Positions 32,583 to 44,800 of a stretch of DNA of 64,000 nt are shown piece after piece; within the stretch, counting starts at the first letter, position 1; the number at the start of each line of letters is the position of its first letter. The translations under genes and the position numbers were made by a program. Origin of the DNA: Marsupella aquatica (lineage: Eukaryota > Marchantiophyta); contig OZ316899.1 of the NCBI GenBank assembly GCA_973895155.1, positions 7,688,001 to 7,752,000 on the forward strand, read 5' to 3'. Below the pieces are notes generated by a model that worked only from the letters and a program-made list of their open reading frames with translations, was not told the origin of the DNA and ran no database searches.

Positions 32583-33025
32583 CGCATGCCATACCCTTCC
32601 TCTCGTTTCCAGGTAAAACAGCCGGAAATTGAACCACCTCTTTCCCATCTTTGCTCCGAACCTTCACCATGAAGGTAGTATCATCCAGAACCTTCGTCTC
32701 CATCCTCCATTCAGTGATAAACGGCATGCCCAGTATCACCGGAAATAACAAGTGCTCATGAACAAAAATGTTACAAGCCTGCTTGACATTCCCGAACTTC
32801 ACCATCACATTTGGACATCCGTCCCAAAGATAGTCCTTCATTGAACTCACCGAGTTCACACTCCAAAGCAACTCATTGTCCACCGGCCAATTCCCCTTTT
32901 GAAACACCTTTGGATCCATCAAGCTGATCTTCGAGCCAGTATCAATGAGCGCCCGCACCTTGCCTTCCATTCCTTCCAACTGGCACTCGCTCTCCGGACT
33001 TGCTCGAGCCCAGTATCCATCTCGG
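32583..33025 (-). pseudogene. pol: Gypsy retropepsin (protease)
   Basis: VRALIDTGSKISLMDPKVF (catalytic DTG), then ILGMPFITEW, the hydrophobic-GMPF motif of retropepsins. It is open for about 150 codons and probably the best preserved part of this remnant. Upstream residues are cut off by the LTR that starts at 33046. Confidence 0.8.
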
Positions 33026-33045
33026 TAAGCATAACCGTTTCCTTT

Positions 33046-36000
33046 TGTGATGTCGTGCCAGGATCACGAAGTACTTAGTTAAGCCTAAAATAATGGCTAA
33101 ATAAAGATTAGGTAGATATAATTAGGGAGTTATAAAGATCGAAGCCGATTTCAATATGTTCGGGGGAAATTGTGATGGGATCTGATCCAACGGTCGCGAT
33201 TAAGTGGGATTAGGATTATGACCTAATCAGGGCTTGATCACGCAAGCCATCAGGAGGCGGCTTCGTAAGGAGGGGACCGACACTCTGTACACTAGTGCAA
33301 TTGCTTGTTCGATCAACCTAGCGAATCAGCTGCCGATCGAACGGGGGAGGTGGTTTGAGAAATTGCGCAGGTTCTTGGCATTCGGTGGAATGAACACGGT
33401 GAATCAGGCAGGGAAGTTTTGGGGCTGTTTGCTTGAAGAAGCAAGGCAGCTGATACCTACGTATGAAGACGTTGAGCCGGAGCACGCAGCCAGAGAACGA
33501 GCAGAGCTTGCACGATTGTGGGGAATTCACAAATCGGCATTCGTAGATACGGAGGAGGTATTGGAAAAGTTCTCGTGGACACCCATCAGTGTGGAGCTTG
33601 ACAAATTGCTAATTCGGGAGAATAAGGTCGTGGGATCAGGGAGGCAATCAAGAATGTCGGGCAACCACTTTGGGAATTGAAGGGTCACACTGCAAAGTGG
33701 ACGAAGGCAGCTATTCTTGGGGAGTATTCAGGCACTGAAGAGATGAAGCGCAAGGGAGGTTCGGCATCTGCAACTCCAGCAAAGCGAATAGGTTGGAGAG
33801 ACCAATCAAGATGGAATCCGGGCCAATTAGAGATCGGGCTGTAGAAGATAAAAACATGACAGGGTGGGCAAACAGGTTACCTGCCGATTTACAATTACAG
33901 TTCGCAAGAGATGAGGATGAGGTCTTCAGTGCCGTTCAGGATAACAAATATGCAGGATATATGAATGACACTGGGTTGGAGGGCTTTGTCAGGTTGCCCT
34001 GGAGAATGGTAGACATACCGGATGAGGATCTGTTGGACTTCGTGGGATGCTGGGAGGCTTCTTCCAACACAACGCTGCTGTATGGAAAGGTGTTCGAATT
34101 AACTCCTGCGCTTATCGAAGCCGTGTTCGCTTTACCAACAGGAAGGAAAACAAAGGTGGAGCAGAGGAAGACGTTGCCGGACGACCAGTTCAGGTCATTT
34201 CTAGGGCCTTCCACTAAGAATGGGTTTTTTAGGAATCAATGTACCAACCCACATATAGGGCAGCTGATTGATTTCCTGAGAGTCACATTGCATTGTACCT
34301 TGCTGAGAGCAGAAATCGGCAAAGCCCAGGTATTTTTGGTAGAGAATATCGATGCAAGCCGAGACTACAACGACTATCTCTTAATGCAGTTAAAGAAGGC
34401 ATTAAACGAAGAGAAGCAGAGCATTGGGGAGGGAGCGGTATCCAGACTAGGGTACCATCTGCAATTGCTTTGCCGTTATGCAAGAAGCTAGTCTTTTGCA
34501 CCAGTGTTGCCTATACAGGAGCGGATGCAGATCACTGCACCACTTGAGGAAGTGGAGGAGGACGAGGAGCCTCTTAACATACGACGCCACGGGAGGAGGT
34601 CGGCAACACAGGCAACATGAGAACGGGAGCATTCCCCTATCAAGGAGCCAGAGGTAGTAACATATGATGTAGTGAGAAATCCGTTACGCCGGCCTACTCG
34701 CAATAATCCATATGCAGGCATCCAGTTGGTCGAGAGGAAGATGACTGCCGAAGAGAGAAAGAAATATGACGAGCGAATGGATTCGGAGACAGACGAGGAG
34801 GTAAGCCGAGGCCAGGAGAGGCCGGTTGTAAAAGCTTCTAACAGAGCCCAAGTGAACGGATTCATGGTGGAAGGTCAACCAGCTGCAGCCCAACAATTTT
34901 CAGAGGAGGAGATTGGGGGCTTTGGAGGAGAGGTCGGCATGTTAGGTAGTCAGGTCAATGTGGATGATTACGACGACGACTATGTCGATCATGGGGAGAG
35001 GCCGGTCCCAGGAGTTAGAACGATGGGAAGGTTTTGTAGAAGACTTCCCGCGGTCTTCTATGGCAAACCGGAGGACCAGAAAACGCCAAAATCTCCTCCA
35101 CCAGATGTGACGCCATTGGAATTCGACAAGATGAAGGAAGCTTAAGCCGGGCTACATGAGAAGATTAAGGAGTGGGGGACCCAGAATGCAGAACACGAAT
35201 GCCAGCTACTAGGAGGTGAGTGGCCAGAAGGAATAAGACGGCTTAGTGAGAGGCAAGCCGAACCTCTCACTAACTTTGACCAATTACGCGCTGAAGCTTG
35301 GGAGAGACAACCTCGATGGCAGATGCCAGTATCACCTGGGAGGTCAAACTATGCAAGAAATCGGGCTAAGGAGTATGGAGACATGTGTGGACTCTTAGCC
35401 TTAGAAATCTTCGGCAACGAGTTGGAATCCGGGCCATTTCTTAGAAAAGAAATGGCTGATCAGACGAGACTGGAGGAGGCAATGACATTGGAGCGATTGA
35501 AGAAGGAGGAAGTAATCGCTCGGCTTCGCTCCATGGAGGCCGAAGTTGCTAAGACAAAGTCTGCTCAACCAACTCAGCAGGATCTCTTCGCTAGGCAGCA
35601 GGAATTGGATGTGGCAAACAACCAATTGGATAACCAGCAGATCAAGGAAAAGTTGACAAAGATAGAGCTAGAGTTAGCCGATTCAAAAGTAGAGGTACAT
35701 GGTTTAAATCGCCAAGTTGAGAGGCTCAGAAAGACGGCTAAGGAGCAGGCCACCCAGAGCGAAAAGGCCTTGGTAGATGCCCAAAGGAAGTATGATAAGT
35801 TACTCGACCGGTTGGAGACCATGCGTGAAAAGCATGATGAGGCCATGTGCACGGCGGCCAATGATCACCTAAACCGGGTTCAACAGATACGCAAGGAGCT
35901 TCAAGAGGAGCTAACCAGGACAAAGCAGGCATGGACGAATGAGGTCACAAAACTAGAAGGTATCAACGACTCCTTGAAAGCAGCCGTAGATAAGCAAGAG

Positions 36001-37647
36001 TTGGAGATCGTGCAGATCTTAAATGAGGAGTTGAAGACGGCCAAGGCCAAGATACTACGGCTTAACGATGAAGTTGAAGACGTATCTCAAGAATTGGAGG
36101 ATGCCAAGGATAAGATGATCGGGCTGCAGAGGCGTGCCGACAATCAAACGCAGAAATTGAAGAAGTATGTCGAAGCGGGATATGGGTCACCAACTGAAAG
36201 GCTTCTCGACAGTAGTATGGTAGGCGGAAATATAGTGAAGCCGAAGCCAAAGCCAAGCTCTCTGTTGTCAAGTGTGACTGGGGGCAAAGCCATGCAGTTG
36301 GTGGCAGACTTGGCAAAGACGTTCATGGGGCCAGGCGATAATAAAGTTAAAACCCTTAAAGCCACTCCGGAGGAAGTCGAGAGCATGGCTGCTCACATTT
36401 GTGGTACTGTGGCCCTGAAGGCAGCGGTGGTAGAGGTAAGTACTGCGGATCAACTTGGAGCTGCGGTAACAGGTTTAGACAATGGTACTGCTTCTATGGA
36501 CACACAGAACGTGAAACCGTGGGTTATTGAGACCAAGCGCATCGGGGAAAAGGCTTGGATTGAGGAAATTAAGGCAAAGGCTCTCCAAGCCGTTTCCCAG
36601 GAGGATGCGGATGCAAATGCAGATGCCGATGCCAAGACCGATGCCGGGGCCGGCAAAACAGAAGCCGAAGTGGTCGGGCCAGGGCCGATGGCAAGAGAAG
36701 GTGCAGAGTCGGAAGATTCGGACTTACCCCCGGTCATCTGACAATTAAGGAGGGCCAGTCATCGGTTGGAAGGAGGACGTGGCGGCAGGAGAAGGGCTTG
36801 GGCCAGAAGGGCCCGGCCGTTGTAGGATGGGACATGGCAAGTAGCGCCCTGTTGGCTTAGATAGTAGTAGATGCTCGGTTCACACAGGGTTCCGGGCTAT
36901 TCAAGTTTTTAGGTGATAGTTTTTTTTAGGATTATCGCGGTGGAAGGCCATGTGTGGTGGTTAGGATCTCTGTTGTTTTTTTTGAAAGCGCTGCAAGGAT
37001 AAAAACCTTGGCAACGTGGTTTCAGGGGCTTTTTCTTAGTCAAGGCTTTAGTGTTAATCTGTATTGTTGTAAACACAGGAAGCTCTCGGCTAAATCTAGA
37101 CCGCAGGGTATCAGTAAACCACCAATTCCCTTGGATTTCTGAGCAATTGTTTGAATTGAGTTGGCTTCGTTGCATAGTTCGCAAATTCTTGCCATCCAAG
37201 AAGTTGAGTGTTATGATATCTGTTGCTTGATCGATTAAAGTCAGATAGGGTGAACTGTTGAGCAAAATACAATCGCATTGCCTTGATTGGAGACTGCCCA
37301 AATCAAACTCTGAGAGAACAGTGAGGATTGAGAGTGTTAGTCAGTGAAGTGTGGGTTGAGTCAGTCTGAAAAAGACCTTCAACCGGCTTAAGAAATTAAG
37401 CCGTAGAGCTACATTCCGAGGGCGGAATACAAATATACCTGAAGAAGTTAAACAGGAATTAGGTGTCTCAGTTGTGCACAATTCACAAGCCCAGTGAAAG
37501 AATCGGTCCGGTAAGTGTGGACCCAAGGAGAGTATCGCGTTTCCAAGCTGAATAGCTGCCGTAAGGAAAGAGGACCGACATAACCAAGTGGTTTATGATC
37601 GGTTGAGGGTAGTTCTCGGTGTTAGAGGTCTTGGGAACCGTGCCACA
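33046..37647 (+). repeat. Complete solo-like LTR, family C copy 3 (4602 bp) with internal gene
   Basis: Starts TGTGATGTCGTGCCAGGATC and ends ACCGTGCCACA. It matches the family-C LTRs at 1-3228 and 7944-9328 in sequence and gene order. The bases outside (CCTTT left, AGTTT right) do not form a target duplication, and the flanks belong to two different gypsy lineages, which suggests a recombined rather than a simple insertion. The block TTCCGAGGGCGGAATACAAA near 37423 precedes ATACCT. Confidence 0.75.
33234..36741 (+). pseudogene. LTR-encoded protein (family C), best copy: GLP-motif domain and coiled coil
   Basis: N-terminal piece 33234-33680 (GGMNTVNQAGKFWGCLLEEA), then a frame change, then one frame from 33793 to 36741 (983 codons) with only three stops (TAG 34489, TGA 34618, TAA 35143). 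Domains: globular part with FELTPALIEAVFALPTGRK, GFFRN and PHIGQLIDFLRVTLHC (33990-34490); acidic linker with RPVPGVRTMGRF (34990-35040); EWPEGIRRL and SNYARNRAKEYGDMCGLLAL (35220-35400); coiled coil of about 250 residues (35430-36170); Ala/Asp-rich tail. Order and motifs match the copy at 19-2572. That so long a frame survives in an LTR argues for past selection. Function unknown. Confidence 0.65.
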
Positions 37648-38540
37648 AGTTTCTTTGTACTCCATGCAGCGTCGTAGTTTCCTGTTAACTCCTTCCTTGT
37701 GTAAGTGGCCCCGTATCATGATGTACGGCCCCGCTTTTTGGAGGAATATGGCGGCAACTTCCTGGTTGGTGCCATCAGGGAGACTTTGCTACCTTCTCCT
37801 GGTCCACTTCAATACCCCGTTTGGATACCCAATGGCCGAGAAGCACTCCCTCTTCTACCCCGAAAAAACACTTGCCCGGGTGGAGCTTAAGGTTAACCTC
37901 CCGGCATCGCTGTAGAGTACGTCGTAGGTGTTTGGGGTGCATGGCCACAGTTCCAAAGATGGCAAAGTCATCTATAAATATTTCCAAAAACTCCCGTAGG
38001 AAATCATGGAAAATATTCATCATGAGCCGCTGGAACATGGCCGGGGCGTTACACAGCCCGAACGGCATCCTCCAAAATGCAAATGTCCCCCACTCGGTAG
38101 TGAACGTGGTTTTTAGCTGATCCAAAAGGCGGATCCAAATCTGATTGTAACCCAAATAGCCGTCAAGGAAGGTTTAGATTTCATTCCGAGCTACCATATC
38201 CAAAACCATGTCCGTGAAGGGTAATGGGTAGTGGTCCTTTTGGGTAACATCGTTCAGCTTACAGTAGTCCTAATAGATGCGGATCTTGGGTTTCCCTTCT
38301 GTGCCTCCCTTTTTTGGCACGATGACGATGGGAGATACCCAATCACTCGCCATTATCGGGTAAATGATATTCGCGGCCAGTAAATGATCGATTTCTTCTT
38401 TTACCAAGATTGAATATCTCGGGCTCATACATCGCTCGTGCTGCCGTACCGCGTGTGCGCCTAGGTTCAGGTCGGTCGTGCGTTCTCCTAGCTTGGGAGA
38501 GACACCCGTCAAGTCATGATGGCTCCATGCGAACACATCC
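37648..38540 (-). pseudogene. pol: Gypsy RT fused by deletion to integrase zinc domain
   Basis: IIYPIMASDWVSPIVIVPKK, stops near 38270 and 38175, then YNQIWIRLLDQLKTTFTTEW, MPFGLCNAPAMFQRLMMNIF, active-site FIDD, and GVLLGHWVSKRGIEVDQEKV. At about 37778 the frame changes to GPYIMIRGHLHKEGVNRKL, part of the sequence before the integrase HHCC. About 1 kb of RNase H is missing. Closely related to the RT at 3233-4269. Confidence 0.8.
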
Positions 38541-39175
38541 TCATACTCCTTGAGTAGTGACTGAATGGATTTCTCGGCCTAAGTTGAACATCTTATCCAT
38601 CCCCATGGTGTACTTCCGGTAGTGCTCCTTCCTGATGACTTCTACTTGATTACACAAGCCCGGGTCCAGGTTAGCGCCTAGCTCTGCTAAGCGGACTCCT
38701 CCGTACGTCGGAGGGGTTGGGTTCGAGTCTGGTGTTGCATCCGCGTCTTCTTCCATTGGGATAGAAGGTCCCAGGATACTTGCTTCCGATGCTTGAGCCC
38801 CAAAATCTTGGCTGAGGTTGTGGTGGCCTTGCTTGCTGAGGGTTTGATGGTAGGCATAATGGCTTCAGCTCCCTACTTAGCTGGAGCTGCATTTTGCGTG
38901 TCCTTTGGGCTGAGACTTTGAGCGGGTTGCACCTCCGTTGAGGGGTTAGAGGAACTCGGGTTGAGGTTGCACGCGTCTTCCTTTGGGTAGTTCATGAGGT
39001 GGGTGTCTCGTGTTGCCTCTATCCCAAAAACATCTTCCTCGGAAACAGATGAGATGAGCTCTATCATGTTGAGCTCTTCTTCCTCTAAGATCTCTAAATC
39101 ATATTCCTCCGGCCCCTGTGGTGTCTCTCCCTGATAGTCATCCAAAGCCCATGACACTCGCACGGTGGGTGTCCC
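38541..39175 (-). pseudogene. pol: Protease-RT linker region of gag-pol
   Basis: Acidic and Ser/Pro-rich coding remnants (LEILEEEELNMIELISSVSE; PSSNPSTEVQPAQSLSPKD) in two frames. They fit the variable stretch between protease and RT. No catalytic motif. Confidence 0.45.
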
Positions 39176-39178
39176 AAA

Positions 39179-39472
39179 TCACAACTCTTTCTTTCCCCAA
39201 TCCGTGACTACATTGCCCCCGTACAGCCATGGCCTCCCCAGCAGAACTGGATAAGAGGATGGTCTTACCGGCCTCATGACTAGGAAGTTGAGGTAGAACT
39301 CAATGCCCCCTACAAGAGTGAGCACCCGTGTGAGCGTGCCCAAGGGAAGGACCCGTGCCCCATTTGCCAATCTGATGGCCCGGGCCGTGGGTTGATACGT
39401 GAGATATCCCAGTTTGATTGACGTTTCTTCAGTCATGATGTTGACTCCTGCGCCGCCATCGACCAGGACCAT
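39179..39472 (-). pseudogene. pol: Gypsy retropepsin with DGG active site
   Basis: MVLVDGGAGVNIMTEETSIK holds the active-site Asp in a DGG context rather than DTG/DSG, a variant common in this plant gypsy branch. Then LGRPWLYGGNVVTDW matches the retropepsin C-terminal motif. It is open for 97 codons and ends before a linker. Confidence 0.7.
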
Positions 39473-39602
39473 CTTAATGGTGCATTGTTTATCTCAATAG
39501 ATATGTCCGGCGCCCCTAGGTCTTTGCAGATCATGTTGCAATTTGCCGTCCCTACCCGGGGTAGCCGCCTCGTCATCGACCCGTGAGTAACTGCCTCAGT
39601 TG

Positions 39603-40178
39603 CTATCGATATTGAGGGTTATTGTGCAGTAATTGCCCTACTATTGCCGTGACCGGGCAACTTTTCACGTCTTGTTGGATATTGTAGTCCTCCTTCTTCT
39701 CTTCCTTGGGACGGTGCTGGGCTTCCTCCTGTTGCTTCTCTTGCTCATGTCGTTGGGCGGCTTCAGCTGCTTTGATATCCTTGTTGATAGTCTTTTGGTA
39801 TTCGCGTGCTTCATAAGCCTCCAACTGCTTCTTAACCAATTCTTTGATACGGGGGAAGAATAGCTTTGGGTCATCTCATCGGTAATCGTCATCCTCCTCT
39901 CGGGAGATTTCTACTGCTGGCTGCACCGGGGTAGTATCTTGCTTCTTCCGACGCTTCTCTTCCTGTTTCTCTTGCTTTTGTTCGGCTCGAGTCGCCACAT
40001 GGTAGCACTTGACTTCGTCCGTCAGGTTTGGGTGTTCCACCACATCCACCAGGTTTACCCATTCCGTGGTATCATCTTGCCATTCTACAATGATCATTTG
40101 TACGACAGCATCGTTAGTGCAGGACCTCCTAGGGCCGGCCTGGCTGCGCTTGCTCGGGCAGCGATCACCAAGGGGCAA
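39603..40178 (-). pseudogene. Lys/Glu/Gln-rich gag-pol linker
   Basis: Two overlapping frames of charged, coiled sequence (EEKRRKKQ, RHEQEKQQEEAQHR) between the zinc knuckles and protease. MIIVEWQDDTTEWVNLVDVV is the only non-repetitive part. No family recognised. Confidence 0.4.
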
Positions 40179-41743
40179 TTGGCCATGGAGCGGGCCTCAG
40201 TTTTGCGAACTTGACATAGTGGAGTGCCCCGGCCATCTCCCTGCCGTCTTGGCTTGGTGCATTCCCTGGCAAAGTGGCCCGACTTCTCACAGTTGTAACA
40301 AACTGGGGATCGCCAAATCCCGGGTTTAGGAGGAATGCTCGGGTTACTGATAACCTGGACATTCCTTCCATTGTTTGGGTAAGGGTAGGCCGTTCTACCA
40401 GCTAAGTTGCGTGGACCCATCGTGGAAATCTGGTAGACAGAATCTGTGGCGTCTTCGAAGAAGAACTCGATGGACTCCGGTTCTGGCCCCGGGCTGTCAG
40501 CGTCCTCCAATTCCACCTGATGGACCCTATTCTTCCATCGCGGGCATTCTTGCACCACGTGCCCAAATTGGAAACACTTGGAGCACCATGCATGTGCTCG
40601 GGTCTCGGAAGGTTTCTTTTTCTCCACGGGCTTGTCCGTAAGGTGTACCGACAATGCTTTGAGATGATCCATAATTTTGTTGAGCTTGTCTGCTTCAGTA
40701 GCCTTTGGATCGGGGATCGTTTGTCAAACACAAGGCTTGACCTTCTCTTCCTTCTTAGCTCGCCTCTTCTTCTTCTTGCTCTGGCTCTCGCTCTCCGAAT
40801 CACTTCTTGATGAATTGGAAGTGGAGGATCCGTTGGTTGAACTCAAATCCGAACTAGATTCCGTCTCCGAACTAGACGAGGTCGAACGATGTTTCTTCTT
40901 CTTCTTCTTGCGTTTCTTCTTCTTCTTGTCGTCCGGTTTGGAGTCACTGTCACTGAAGGTCTCATATTTGCCCTTATGTTGGCGTGCCCGTTGACTTTGC
41001 CGAGAGTTATAAGTGGACTCCCGGTAGGTTTTGGCGCACGCTATGGCCGCTTGTATTGAAATTGGATTATTTTGGCGCACCCAAAATTGCATATTTGTGG
41101 GCAAACCGTGGAGAAACCACGTAAGCTGGAGCGCATCCCCTGGCCTGGGCCGGATCTTGGCGGCAAGTTTCTGAAACTTCTGAATGAACTTTTGCAAGGA
41201 TTCCTTCTTTCCCATGCAAAGTTGGCCGATCTTTAATAAAGAACACTGCTCTGATCCAATGGCACAAAACTCTTGCAGCAACGCCGCTTGGAATTGTGCC
41301 CATGTAGTCCCGGGTGGCAGCAAGTTGTACCATGGACGAGATTCTCCCCGCATCACACCGGGGAGGATGGTTAGCTTAATGGCATCTTCTCCATTGGCCT
41401 TAGCAGTGGCTTCAAATTCATCCAACCATTCATCCGGATCGTCCCCATGACGCCCTTTGAAAGGTCGATAATGAAATCATGACCGTTGTGATACTTGTGG
41501 GGGAGCTTGGGCAGCGTGGGCCATAGCCGGTGGGGCTGCTGCCATTGGTACTGCTAGCGGTGGCGCAGCAAGGACCGGAGTAGGACCGGCTGGTCCGGAC
41601 CCCAAAGGTCCCGATGGTATGTTCATTCGTCGAGGCAATAGCAAATCCTCTGAGCTTGAGGATTTGGAGCTTGTTGTGGCTGCACTTTCTTGTTTGCTGG
41701 TCAATCTTCTCAAGTAAGCGGCTTGAGATCGGGTGACGGGCAT
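40094..41743 (-). pseudogene. gag: Gypsy Gag with two CCHC zinc knuckles
   Basis: Starts MPVTRSQAAYLRRL at 41743. The capsid-like domain has GESRPWYNLLPPGTTWAQFQ, LLQEFCAIGSEQ and LCMGKKESLQKFIQKFQ (retrotrans_gag pattern) in a second frame (41425-40724). A very basic and Ser-rich stretch follows. The third frame (40672-40094) holds CSKCFQFGHVVQEC and CYNCEKSGHFAREC, both CX2CX4HX4C knuckles. Two frameshifts separate these pieces. Nucleocapsid role for genomic RNA is known for the family. Confidence 0.85.
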
Positions 41744-41850
41744 CTACTCGTATAATGACAATGGTTAGTAACAAACTGGGGCCAGGTGTACCTCACCCTG
41801 GTGCATTCGCACATGTCTCCCCTCTACTATAAGTAGAGTGCCCCCTCCAT

Positions 41851-41866
41851 CTAGCGCCAAAAACAA
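41851..41866 (-). other. Primer-binding site
   Basis: On the minus strand, immediately after the LTR end, TAGCCTTTGTTTTTGGCGCT contains TTTTTGGCGC, the usual start of the internal region in plant Tat/Athila-type gypsy elements. It resembles the 3' end complement of tRNA-Asp; the match beyond TGGCGC is poor. Confidence 0.5.
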
Positions 41867-41872
41867 AGGCTA

Positions 41873-44800
41873 TGTCACGTCGTCAGCCTAGGCCTTAACC
41901 CGGGCTTTGGCTTAGACAGGCACATCCTTCGTAAATATGAGGGTTTGGGTAGGGAGGGACGCAGGAAATGCTCCTAACTCACGTAAACTAGCGCTAAGTG
42001 CGCTTATTGTTATGTACAGACACCTCCTAGGTATAGTTTGTGTTCCACCGCCGGAACGTACCTTAGTCAACACGGGGTTGACCCTGGATTACGGACTTCT
42101 AGGCCTTTGTGTTACCGCCTTCGATCCGGATCCATTAGTACAAGTGCTCAACCCCGGCTTGCAACCCCATATCCGTAACCTGCACCCCATGCATGCTTGG
42201 CATAACGTGTTCGGCCCAGCATTGATACTTGCACACGAGACTCATACATGCATTTACACATAAACATAAATCTCGATTTACACGAAGGAATTGAGGGGAA
42301 AGGATTTCATTCATTTATGATCATACATTTACGATTGGTTGACCCGACACCTCGTGAACGCACGGGCCCAAGGCCGAGGAGTATACACTACAACGGAGTG
42401 AGCTCTAGTTGTATACCCTCCCCTTGGCGCTCCGGTACTTCACCAAGTTCAAGACTCCCCACGTGTACCGCGAATGGCCAACTTCTGAGTCTAAAATCCC
42501 CCCCCCCCTTGCCTCTACCAGGGGGCTGCTAAATACTAAGGGTTGAGAACCAGTCTGGCCTCGTGCCCGAATCTACGCTAACTATATCCTCGCTAAGCTG
42601 GTTACGGCTTGTCCTATTAGTCTAACCTATTCTATACAGGCTGGCTAATGTGTCAGCGCCGCTATCTTCTGGTCGGCACTTGTCCTAACAGCCTGTTTTA
42701 GCTACTCCTAGTTCCATTCTAAGCCTAACCCTTCGCTAATGCCTGGTGCGCTTTCCAGAGCCGTCCGAGTGGGAGCGGCCATCCCGCTGCCTACGGAGCC
42801 TGTCGTTGTCCATCTTGAGGAGCTGGATTTGGTCCAGCAGAGATTCGTTCTCTCGCTTCGCTGCGTCCGTCTCCTCCGCTGCCTCCTGGCATGCCTCTTC
42901 CAGCTGCTGGGCGTCGCTCGTCAGCTTGCCCACCATCTGGTTTTGCTTCTCGGCTTCGGTTTGAAGCCGTGCTACTTTGGCCTGTAGGGCGGCTATCTCC
43001 GCAGTGTCACGCTGGGCCCGCTCTTCGGCCTCCTCCAGGCCTTTCTGCCAGATGACAGTTTGGTTCTTCAAACTGTCAACCTAGGTCCGGAGCCGTGCAA
43101 TCTCGGCCTCCTTCCCAACTTTGGCCTGTTTTCTGGACCCTCGGGCTCAACCAAGTCTTCTACCGCTTTGACTTTTGCTCTCGGCCCGGCCTGGTTGATC
43201 GTGTCTAAGGTTGCGATTACTGCCTTGTCTGGTACCACTTTGGCCACGGCTACGGCTATGGCTACTTGTGGAGGTGGGGTGGGTGAGGCCTGCATGGTCG
43301 CCAGACTTTGGGCCTCGGGTTGGGGCCGTCTGTCCAAGGCCGTGAAGACTCACCTAGCTGGGACCAACTTAGTTATGTTGACCCGGGGAAGGGTTCATCG
43401 ATCAAACCGGGCGTACCACTCAAGAATGATCTCGATGTGGCTTGCAAAATACGCCTTCCCGCCGATGTATAGCGACTTCCTTCGCCGCTCCATCTCTTCA
43501 TGGAACTTCTTAGCGAAGTACGACGCCCACTTCCTAGGTCGATAGTTCTCGACCTGGATAACCTAGGCAGCAGAGATCTCACCCGGGGTTCCATCATGTG
43601 GAGGGCGTACCTCTGGAACTCCAGTCGCTTGGCTATCTCGGGGATGAGGCAGGTCCTCATCACAAACCCGTTGTCCACTGATCCCTCGGAGGGAAAACTC
43701 GAGGATTGGTACTTGGCTCCTTTGCCCCCGGGAGCCCGTGATTTGACTCGGTGATCTCCCTCGGGTAGCCCAAAGATCATCCTAAGCCGCTCCACTATGA
43801 GGGACATATTCCTCCCCTGCAACCGAGTATGTTGATGGACATCATCATAATTCTTGACAAATTCTGTCATGTCCTCCCCGTAGTACCTGCAGGTGTTCCA
43901 GGGGAGAGGGGCGAGGTGCTCAAACCCCTGAGTCTTCAAGTACACCGCATGTTTGGGGTGGAGGATGTTCTTATGCACGTTGTCCCCCATGCGGTGCATT
44001 GTCACCTTCGCTGCAGCTACCGTGGCCATGGGTAACCCGAATACAGCTGCGGGTTCCTTCCTCTTCTTCCCCCGAGACTGGCTCGGGGAGGGTGACACCT
44101 CCCCATCTTCTCGATTGGGTATAGGTAGTGCCACCGCCGTTAGTATTGGGGCCGGGGCGGCTACGGTCACCGTGTTGTCTGTTGGAGCCGCTACTCGGGT
44201 CCGGGCCTGGGGAGGGGGCGATGTAGTCCCGGATCCCTGAGTGTTTGCTCTTCTGGGTCGCCTAAACAGGGGTAACGTAGCCTCTTCATTGTTGTTGAGA
44301 TCTACGGCGTTGATGATGGATCTCACCTGTATGGGCGGGGCGATTGGGTTTGGCTAGGGGCTGAGGCTGAGCCTGAGCCTGAGGCTGAGCTGGTGCTGGT
44401 GCGGGCACGGGCACGGCTGGGCTGGCACCGGTGGTTGATGGTACGGTTGCCATGAAATTCTGCAGGTGCCGGTAGAGGTTTTCTGAAGCAAGTGTAGACG
44501 CCCTTGTAGACTGGGTAGTGTTGGACTTGCTGTTGATGATGTCCCGGACCTGAGCGGGGATGTGGTCAAAGTAGTGCCGTTGTAAGTTGATCGTGCCTGG
44601 GATATTGAAGACCACATCCGGAAGCCAAAGCAAGGCTTCCCAGAAACTGATATATTTGCCTCCGTCAAAGAAGTACCCTGATATCTCTTTGGGTCAATAA
44701 AGCTCGCTCTAGGACGGGTAGTCAAAGTTAAGGAGATAGTGATGGCGGCCTGCTAGGTAGATGGCTCTCTCGTACTCGCATTCAATCTTGTATCATCGCG

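Larger units (their letters stand above)
29701..33045 (-). mobile_element. Ty3/gypsy remnant (second lineage), 3' LTR to protease
   Basis: Leftward order (5' to 3'): protease, RT, RNase H, start of integrase, polypurine tract, 3' LTR. The RT type (GDLFSGYDQFQLA, LPQGATNSVAHMQNAM) differs clearly from the RTs at 3233 and 37775, so this is another lineage. The 5' end is lost where the family-C LTR begins at 33046. It contains a 305-bp MITE and is inserted next to the satellite remnant; no gag is present. Confidence 0.75.

Noticed and set aside
30340-33045. Possible fungal contamination because the RT type resembles elements common in fungi
   Set aside because: It is embedded between plant-type elements and carries a MITE; similarity by eye cannot decide lineage and no fungal gene is present.
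42990-43340. Short TGTC/GACA pairs suggesting a further small LTR inside LTR-B
   Set aside because: No direct repeat flanks and no sequence match to another copy.
43060-43545. 161-codon plus frame inside LTR-B
   Set aside because: Antisense shadow of the LTR-B gene, which is supported by two further copies in the minus sense.
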